Shown here: positions 22,185-27,754 of the stretch, one piece after another
Position numbering within the stretch: the first letter of the stretch is position 1
Layout of the letters: each line of letters opens with the position of its first letter
Assembly: GCA_014859215.1 (NCBI GenBank)
Contig: JACUUS010000009.1
Location: 1-27,754, forward strand
Origin: Dehalococcoidia bacterium
GTDB lineage: Bacteria > Chloroflexota > Dehalococcoidia > SZUA-161
DNA: 27,754 bases
Reading direction: 5' to 3'
Program-made: the position numbers and the translations under genes
The notes under the pieces: generated by a model
Database searches by the model: none
Told to the model about the DNA's origin: nothing
Seen by the model: the letters and a program-made list of their open reading frames with translations, nothing else

Positions 22185-23783
22185 ATGGATGACAGGCTGG
22201 CCATAGAAGTGGCCCTGGGGCGACGCCTTCTACTCGGTGAAATGATGGCGCGTAATAGCCGCAAATTCCCGAACAAGGAAGCTCTGATTTACGGTGACAC
22301 GCGACTCACTTACAAACAGCTGAATGAGCGAATCAACAAGCTCGCCTACGCTCTCCTCGACCTGGGCATCAAGAAGGGGTCGAAGGTCGCTGTTCTTGCC
22401 TTCAACTGCAACCAGTTCATGGAAACCTATTTTGCCCTCGGCAAGATAGGCGGGGTGGCGGTACCTCTGAATTTTCGCCTGCACCCGGAAGAACTGAAGT
22501 ACATCATCAACAATGCCGATGCCGAAGCCTTGATTGTAGGAGAAGCCTTTGTAGAGACCGCCAAGGGCATTCAGAAAGACCTGCCCACAGTCAAGCGATA
22601 CATCGTGATTAGTGACAAGCCGGCGGACGGCATGCTGCAATTTGAGAAGTGGATAGAGAAGTACCCTGACACCGAACCGCTTGTTCTGGTTGATGAAGAC
22701 GATCCCGCATTCATCATGTACACTGCGGGCACGACCGGCAGGCCAAAAGGCGCGGTAATCACCCATAAGAATGAGATGGTCCTCTGGATGCTGGGAGCGA
22801 CCTTTGTCTTCTCGGAACCCCAGCTTGGAAATCTGTGGGACTACAGAGGCTTCGGGGTGCCGCCCATCTTCCACCTTGCTTCTTTCGGATTTTGCCAGTT
22901 TTTGTTCTTCCTCGGGACCACTATTGTGCTCCCTACAGAGGTTTTTGACCCAGCCTACATAATGAGGACGATCGAAAAGGAGCGGGTCAATGCCCTGGTA
23001 ATGGTCCCGGCCATGACCAATTTCCTTCTAATGCTGCCTGACCTGGACAAGTACGATACGAGTTCCCTGCACCTTTGGGGATCGTCCGGAGCAATACTGC
23101 CAACGGAGACCAGGCGGCAACTGAAGAAGCATTTCCCGAATATAAAGATTTTCGACCTGTTCGGGATGACCGAAACGAGCGCGCTTGTATCAGGGCTGCT
23201 ACCCAGTGAATCGGAAGGCAGGGAAACATCTGTTGGCAGAGCTCTCCCGTTCATAGAAATACGGGTCGTTGATGATAATGACAGGGATGTTCCTATCGGT
23301 GAGGTGGGAGAGGCCGTGTACCGGGGTCCGACAGTGCTGAAGGAGTATTACAAGGACCCGAAAGCCACAGCCGAAGCGATGCGCAATGGCTGGTTCCACT
23401 CCGGCGATCTGGTCAGGAAGGATGCCGGGGGCTATCTCTATATCGTCGATCGGAAGAAGGATATGATAAACAGCGGTGGAGAGAATATCTACCCTGCGGA
23501 GATCGAGCAGGTCCTCTTCAAGAATCCAAAGATCATGGAATGCGCGGTCATCGGCGTTCACGACAAGGATTGGGGCGAATCTGTTAAGGCAATAGTCGTG
23601 CCCAAGCCCGGTGAGCAACTGACGGAGGCTGAGGTCATAGATTTCTGCAAGGCCAGTCTCGCAAGCTATAAGAAGCCCAGATCGGTCGATTTTATGGATG
23701 CGCTACCGCGCAATGCGATGGGGAAGGTTTTGAAAACCGTGCTCCGGGAGAAATACGGGCAGACCATCAAGTACCAGAACTGA
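22185..23783 (+). CDS. Fatty-acyl-CoA synthetase (AMP-binding family)
   Basis: This 532-residue ANL-superfamily ligase activates a carboxylic acid with ATP to acyl-AMP and then acyl-CoA. Motifs are complete: YTAGTTGRPKGA (179-190), FGMTET (326-331), GWFHSGDL (402-409), DRKKDMINSGGENIYP, and the C-terminal catalytic Lys514 in PRNAMGKVLK. The sequence resembles medium/long-chain fatty-acid ligases, but the exact acid is not readable. The frame opens at 22128. The ATG at 22185 is chosen because AAAGGAGG stands just upstream and the protein then begins where homologues do. It faces the alcohol dehydrogenase-AOR-ferredoxin operon, whose acid product it could activate. Confidence 0.93.
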   Translation: MDDRLAIEVALGRRLLLGEMMARNSRKFPNKEALIYGDTRLTYKQLNERINKLAYALLDLGIKKGSKVAVLAFNCNQFMETYFALGKIGGVAVPLNFRLHPEELKYIINNADAEALIVGEAFVETAKGIQKDLPTVKRYIVISDKPADGMLQFEKWIEKYPDTEPLVLVDEDDPAFIMYTAGTTGRPKGAVITHKNEMVLWMLGATFVFSEPQLGNLWDYRGFGVPPIFHLASFGFCQFLFFLGTTIVLPTEVFDPAYIMRTIEKERVNALVMVPAMTNFLLMLPDLDKYDTSSLHLWGSSGAILPTETRRQLKKHFPNIKIFDLFGMTETSALVSGLLPSESEGRETSVGRALPFIEIRVVDDNDRDVPIGEVGEAVYRGPTVLKEYYKDPKATAEAMRNGWFHSGDLVRKDAGGYLYIVDRKKDMINSGGENIYPAEIEQVLFKNPKIMECAVIGVHDKDWGESVKAIVVPKPGEQLTEAEVIDFCKASLASYKKPRSVDFMDALPRNAMGKVLKTVLREKYGQTIKYQN

Positions 23784-23806
23784 CCTTCACAGGCAGGAAG
23801 ACAAAG

Positions 23807-23836
23807 GAGGCTGGACGGGCACTACCATCCAGCCTC
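23807..23836. terminator. Hairpin between converging synthetase and 4Fe-4S genes
   Basis: GAGGCTGGA (23807-23815) and TCCAGCCTC (23828-23836) form a perfect 9 bp stem with a 12-base loop. TGTGTTT follows on the plus strand and CTTTGT on the minus strand. Position between two convergent genes supports a bidirectional, somewhat weak terminator. Confidence 0.6.
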
Positions 23837-23868
23837 TGTGTTTCCGGAGTCCGGCGTCGAGCGGAATT

Positions 23869-24708
23869 TCAGGGCCGCGTCACGACTTCACCTGCCGGCT
23901 CAGTAATAACGGTAGCTCGCTCTTTCTCGATCAGTTCCAGAGGATAGTACCTGGACTTGTATCCCTCTCTCTGAATCATGGTGCGCGCCCCGCTGCTGCA
24001 GGTTGCGACGCACAATCCGCACCCGTAGCATTTGTCAAGTTCAACTACGAGGGAGCCATTGAGCCAGTTCGCGCCGAAGTGGCACCTGTCTACGCAGGTT
24101 CCGCACGCAGCGCATTTCTCCCTGTCAAATGAGACTATGTCTGGTCCCGGACTCATTACTCCGCCCGCTGCCCGGTGCGCTCTGAACGGAAGGCAGATTT
24201 CGCACTCACAACCGCAAATGACAAATACCCACCCCTTCGATCGCATACAGGCATAAAAGGCCTGCATCATCCCTTCATCCTGCAGGTCCTTCAAGAGCTG
24301 TCTCACTTCCGCGATGTCTATGTCTCTATATTCAGCACTTGCCCTCTTATAGGATTCAGCCCCATATAGGACCACGAGGTCCTTCATGTATATGCCCTTC
24401 CTCTGGTTTAGCGCCTTCTGGCACACGCATGGACCGACGGCGAACTCCGCTTTGCCCATGCGGTCTATGGTATTCACGAAATCAAGCGCCCTGTCCAGGC
24501 TGACGATTTCGGCAGTGGGCAAGAAACCGAGAACTCGCGCAAGGAGCTTTAAGATAGGTTTTCCGCGGCCGTTCAAGAAACCTATCTTGATTGTCCGGTC
24601 AAATATGCGGAGAACAAAGGCCTCGTTCCTGGCATATATGCTGTGGAGCAGTATCTGGAGAAGCCCAGCTTTTGCGAGCCTATCGCCTTTTACCCTGTGG
24701 TGCGCCAT
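23869..24708 (-). CDS. Cysteine-rich 4Fe-4S ferredoxin-domain protein associated with AOR
   Basis: This 279-residue protein ends in a dicluster ferredoxin domain: CAACGTCVDRC (199-209) and CYGCGLCVATC (227-237). Upstream are further cysteines: VGPCVC near 94-96, one Cys near 154, and the dense ICGCECEIC (164-172). These could hold an extra cluster or metal. The N-terminal half (about 1-90) is helical and unrecognised. It follows the AOR gene by 54 bases and is probably its electron acceptor or a link to another enzyme. The frame opens with GTG at 24726. The ATG at 24708 is preferred because AAGGAGGT directly precedes it. Confidence 0.87.
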   Translation of the reverse strand: MAHHRVKGDRLAKAGLLQILLHSIYARNEAFVLRIFDRTIKIGFLNGRGKPILKLLARVLGFLPTAEIVSLDRALDFVNTIDRMGKAEFAVGPCVCQKALNQRKGIYMKDLVVLYGAESYKRASAEYRDIDIAEVRQLLKDLQDEGMMQAFYACMRSKGWVFVICGCECEICLPFRAHRAAGGVMSPGPDIVSFDREKCAACGTCVDRCHFGANWLNGSLVVELDKCYGCGLCVATCSSGARTMIQREGYKSRYYPLELIEKERATVITEPAGEVVTRP

Positions 24709-24762
24709 CGTACCTCCTTCGGCCACGCCGCACGTGGTAGAGGATGACTGTCAAGTGAATAT

Positions 24763-26589
24763 TCATTCGGGCAGATTCAGGTCAAGCTCCTGGAGGGTCT
24801 TCTCTGTTGGCTCGCCTGTGTCAGGGGCCCAGCCGAGCTCGGAATAAGCCCCGGCCAACAGTCGTCGGGTATCCGGGACAGCGCCTTCAGTCCCTCCGCG
24901 CTGAAGAGGGCTCAGCAATAGATCAGGTAACCGGTCGTCGGCACGCGTCAAGCCGAGCCGAAAATTGAGCATTCTCTTGAGCGTGAGAATCCGCTTGCCG
25001 AGCGTCATAAGGTCTTCGGGCCTGAGTCCCCAACCTGTAATGCTGTTCAGTGACGAGAGGACCAGGTCGACGCCGGGATTCTGGAACTGGCAAAGGACGA
25101 GGCTGTTGTAGAAGTTGCGCCACGCCTGGTTAAGGGCAGAAGTGCGACCTTTCTCCTCCGAAGAATCGAACCTGTTGCCGGGCAGTACCCCGAGCTCTAC
25201 CGCAGGCCCCTGGCCGACGTCGACGCCGTACATATCGCCCTCCATATGGCAGGCGCCCCGCGGCGAAAGCGCATAAGAAACGGCCATACCTGCGAACGCG
25301 CGAGGATCGTGCATCGGTACGTCCAGCCTGTTCACGGTTACCGCGAGTTCGGGCACCCCGAACCGCTCCGCAAGGGCGCTGCTTCCTTCGGCCAGGATAC
25401 TCCCGAACCCTTCTCTGCGGGCCGTCAGCTTGATCAGCCGGTGGACGACCTCCGGATCGCCGTACCTGATATCCAGACCTCCCGTGTCGGAGGGGGCAAG
25501 GATTCCCCGGTCGAACATCTCGCAAGCCAGTCCGATTACACAGCCTGTGCTGATAGTATCCAGGCCGTACACGTTGCAGAGATGTCCCGAGTAGATAACA
25601 TCCTCCAGATTACTGATCATAAGCAGCGAACCGAGCGCGCAAACAGTCTCGTATTCCGGCCCGTCCACTTTCTCGATGCCGTAACCGGGTGCGCGGGTTT
25701 CACGGCCGCACCTGATAGGGCACCTGTAGCAGGCAGACTTCCTGTTTTGATGTTCTTCTGCCATGAGGACCCCGGACAACCTCTCCGCTTCTTCCCATTC
25801 GCCCTGCTGGAAATAACGTATCGGCAGATCGCCATACATAAGGGCCATGTCGACGTAGCCGGCTGTACCTGCCAGGCCGAGCGCAGTGCTCGCCGGATCA
25901 TCTTTCGAGATCGCGATTATATCGCGAACAGCGTGCTCGAGCTGCCTGGAGTCTGATACAGGCACCGGGGCTGCGCCACGCACAGCAACAGCCTTCAGGT
26001 TCTTGGAACCCATGACTGCGCCCATGCCCGTCCGCCCTGCCGCGCGTCCACGGTCATTCATGACGGCGGCCATACTCACCTGGTTCTCGTCTGCCTGCCC
26101 GATGCAGGCTATCCTGACCCGCCTGTCATTCAGGAACCGCCGCAGTCCTTCCTGCGTTTCGTACGTGTCTTTACCCCAAAGGCTTACCGCATCACGTACT
26201 TCAGCCCGTCCGTTCAGGATCGAAAGCCATACCGGTTTTGCTGACCGGCCGCTGATAATTATACCGTCATATCCTGCGAAACGAAGCTCAGGCCCGAAGA
26301 AGCCCCCGGTGTTCGCTTCGCCCCAGATGCCTGTAAGCGGTGAGACAGCGCAGACGCTGCACCGTCCGGCAGAGGGCATGATCGTGCCAACCATGGGCCC
26401 GGTCATGATCATGAGCGGGTTTTCCGACCCGAGGGGGTCGATGCCCGTGCGCATGATATCCCACAGATAGCGTGCGGCGAGACCGCTGCCGCCGACAAAA
26501 GACCGGGCATATTCAACGCTTAGAGGCTCGTCAAGCGTCACCCCTGAATCCAGGTCGACCCGCAGCACTTTGCCTGTGTAACCATACAT
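24763..26589 (-). CDS. Aldehyde:ferredoxin oxidoreductase (tungsten AOR family)
   Basis: This 608-residue tungsten or molybdenum bis-pterin enzyme oxidises aldehydes to acids with ferredoxin, or the reverse. The N terminus MYGYTGKVLRVDL and the pterin segments (GPMVGTIMPSAGR, EANTGGFFGPELRFAGYDGI, GRTGMGAVMGSKNLKA) are characteristic. The 4Fe-4S ligands are Cys287, Cys290 and Cys294 (CYRCPIRC) and Cys500 (LVLCQF), matching the family's three-plus-one pattern. Length matches single-subunit AORs. It lies between an alcohol dehydrogenase gene (34 bases upstream) and a ferredoxin-domain gene, suggesting an alcohol-aldehyde-acid route. Exact substrate is unknown; tungsten versus molybdenum cannot be read. 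Confidence 0.94.
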   Translation of the reverse strand: MYGYTGKVLRVDLDSGVTLDEPLSVEYARSFVGGSGLAARYLWDIMRTGIDPLGSENPLMIMTGPMVGTIMPSAGRCSVCAVSPLTGIWGEANTGGFFGPELRFAGYDGIIISGRSAKPVWLSILNGRAEVRDAVSLWGKDTYETQEGLRRFLNDRRVRIACIGQADENQVSMAAVMNDRGRAAGRTGMGAVMGSKNLKAVAVRGAAPVPVSDSRQLEHAVRDIIAISKDDPASTALGLAGTAGYVDMALMYGDLPIRYFQQGEWEEAERLSGVLMAEEHQNRKSACYRCPIRCGRETRAPGYGIEKVDGPEYETVCALGSLLMISNLEDVIYSGHLCNVYGLDTISTGCVIGLACEMFDRGILAPSDTGGLDIRYGDPEVVHRLIKLTARREGFGSILAEGSSALAERFGVPELAVTVNRLDVPMHDPRAFAGMAVSYALSPRGACHMEGDMYGVDVGQGPAVELGVLPGNRFDSSEEKGRTSALNQAWRNFYNSLVLCQFQNPGVDLVLSSLNSITGWGLRPEDLMTLGKRILTLKRMLNFRLGLTRADDRLPDLLLSPLQRGGTEGAVPDTRRLLAGAYSELGWAPDTGEPTEKTLQELDLNLPE

Positions 26590-26623
26590 GCAGCTGGTCC
26601 TTCTCTCGCCGAGATAAGTTCAA

Positions 26624-27754
26624 TTAGAAGTCGATTTCCCGGCCGTCGTATGCGCAGACGAAAAGCTGGCGGAGTTCGTCGTAGGAAGGTGAACGCACGC
26701 AGGTGAGCATCTGCGTATCATTAAATGCGTCTTCTACAAGCTTCTCAAGGGCAGACTGGTAAGCCTCTTTCTTGATGCCCGCCGCGGACACGTTAACAGG
26801 ATTACCGACTTCCTGGTACAAATCTTTGATGCGAAGGGAAAAATCACGAGCCCCAGCCTCGCCATCTCTGTCTGAGCAGCCGGTTAGAAGGGCTAGTTCA
26901 GAGAAACGCTCAGGTGCTTCTCTGGATGCGAAATCGATCGTGTACGGCAGGAAGATCGAGACCGCGCGACCGTGGGGCACATGGAATGCTGCGCCCAGGG
27001 AATGGCCCATGGCATGGGCCATGGAGGCCATCGCGTTGCCGAAGCCGAGCCCGGCGCAGGTGGCGGCATTGTGCAGTCTCTCCCGGGCTTCCAGGTTTGA
27101 ACCGTCGGCGAAGGCCCGCGGCAAGTACCGAAACACGAGGCGTGCGGCGTTGATGCAAAGGCCGTCGGTCAAGTCATTGTGCCAGGTACAGGTATAGCCT
27201 TCCACTGCATGGACCAGCGCGTCAAGCCCCGTATCGGCAGTAAGGCGTGGAGGCATCGTAGCGGCGAGTTGCGGGTCTACGATAGCGATATCTGCGAGGT
27301 TCTCCCTGTTCCCCAACCCCATCTTTCGCTGCTCCTTGGTATCGGTGAGCACGATGCCCCAGGTCACCTCCGATCCGGTGCCGCTGGTAGTTGGAATAGC
27401 TATCAGGCGGGCTTTCCTGCGGAGTCCCAGCTCGGTTATGGGATCGATAGCCTCCGGCTCAATATCGGGCCTTTCATACAGGACCCAGATGGCTTTGGCT
27501 GCGTCTATAGGCGAACCTCCTCCCAGCCCTACAATCCAATCAGGCCCGAATTCACCCGCTGCCAACGCGCCGTTCCGCACCGTGTTCACACTCGGGTCAG
27601 GTTCAACCTCATCAAAGACACGGACTTCAATGCCTGCGTTCTGAAGATGGGATTTCACCTGATCCACGAGACCGAGGCGGACCATAGTGCTATCCGTGAC
27701 TATCAACGCTTTCGAGCCCTGTACTTCCTCCAGGGCCTCGATTGCCCCTTCCCC
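26624..27754 (-). CDS. Iron-containing alcohol dehydrogenase (5' end beyond the window)
   Basis: The frame stays open to the right edge; its first visible residues are GEGAIEALEEVQGSKALIVT, so only a short N-terminal part is missing (376 codons seen). It belongs to the group III iron-dependent alcohol dehydrogenases. The NAD(P) motif is GLGGGSPIDAAKA, PTTSGTGSEVT follows, and metal ligands are Asp and His in DTGLDALVHAVEGY and the two His in MAHAMGHSLGAAFHVPHG. It would interconvert a primary alcohol and an aldehyde. Its stop lies 34 bases before the AOR start, so the aldehyde is plausibly passed to AOR. Confidence 0.94.
   Translation of the reverse strand, partial: GEGAIEALEEVQGSKALIVTDSTMVRLGLVDQVKSHLQNAGIEVRVFDEVEPDPSVNTVRNGALAAGEFGPDWIVGLGGGSPIDAAKAIWVLYERPDIEPEAIDPITELGLRRKARLIAIPTTSGTGSEVTWGIVLTDTKEQRKMGLGNRENLADIAIVDPQLAATMPPRLTADTGLDALVHAVEGYTCTWHNDLTDGLCINAARLVFRYLPRAFADGSNLEARERLHNAATCAGLGFGNAMASMAHAMGHSLGAAFHVPHGRAVSIFLPYTIDFASREAPERFSELALLTGCSDRDGEAGARDFSLRIKDLYQEVGNPVNVSAAGIKKEAYQSALEKLVEDAFNDTQMLTCVRSPSYDELRQLFVCAYDGREIDF

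Overview
The window reads as a bacterial chromosome segment of moderately high GC with dense, mostly single-copy genes. No mobile element, CRISPR array or recognisable RNA gene was found. The gene set suggests an anaerobe that must survive oxygen exposure: a tungsten-type aldehyde:ferredoxin oxidoreductase, several ferredoxins, rubredoxin, a two-gene SufC/SufB Fe-S system, superoxide dismutase and a split Hrb-like flavin reductase/rubredoxin pair. My best guess is Chloroflexota, class Dehalococcoidia or a close relative. That is inference from gene content; no 16S or ribosomal protein is present to test it.

Region 1 (1-6896), DNA maintenance and methylmalonyl-CoA metabolism. The 3' end of gyrA enters from the left. 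A six-gene minus-strand run follows, in transcription order: methylmalonyl-CoA mutase large subunit, methylmalonyl-CoA epimerase, mutase cobalamin subunit, yebC, ruvC, ruvA. Its likely promoter is at 5195-5224. ruvB and queH diverge from the same control region, so the Holliday-junction genes ruvAC and ruvB are split by the mutase cluster.

Region 2 (6901-13824). Two tandem class III CoA-transferases lie on the minus strand; the promoter-proximal one has His where the catalytic Asp is expected. Divergent from them is a 1222-residue protein: an N-terminal Hanks-type kinase fold with the catalytic HRD Asp replaced by Asn, a TPR-like helical part, two seven-bladed WD40 propellers and a C-terminal zinc ribbon. 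A small zinc-ribbon-like protein with its own promoter follows on the opposite strand.

Region 3 (13907-19513), a redox-defence and Fe-S assembly run on the minus strand. Transcription order is glutaredoxin, thioredoxin-reductase-like flavoprotein, Fe/Mn superoxide dismutase, sufC, sufB, flavin reductase, rubredoxin (53 aa), Crp/Fnr-family regulator, ferredoxin. Most junctions are short or overlapping. A long inverted repeat (19617-19703) lies upstream of the first gene.

Region 4 (19514-22184). A 642-base stretch without a supported gene precedes an M50/site-2 membrane protease with CBS domains and a clear intrinsic terminator. A ferredoxin on the minus strand follows; the position where homologues start holds GTA behind a perfect Shine-Dalgarno.

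Region 5 (22185-27754), carboxylic acid/aldehyde/alcohol metabolism. A fatty-acyl-CoA synthetase faces an operon of iron-containing alcohol dehydrogenase (running off the right edge), aldehyde:ferredoxin oxidoreductase and a poly-cysteine 4Fe-4S protein. Together these could interconvert alcohol, aldehyde, acid and acyl-CoA, with electrons passed to ferredoxin.
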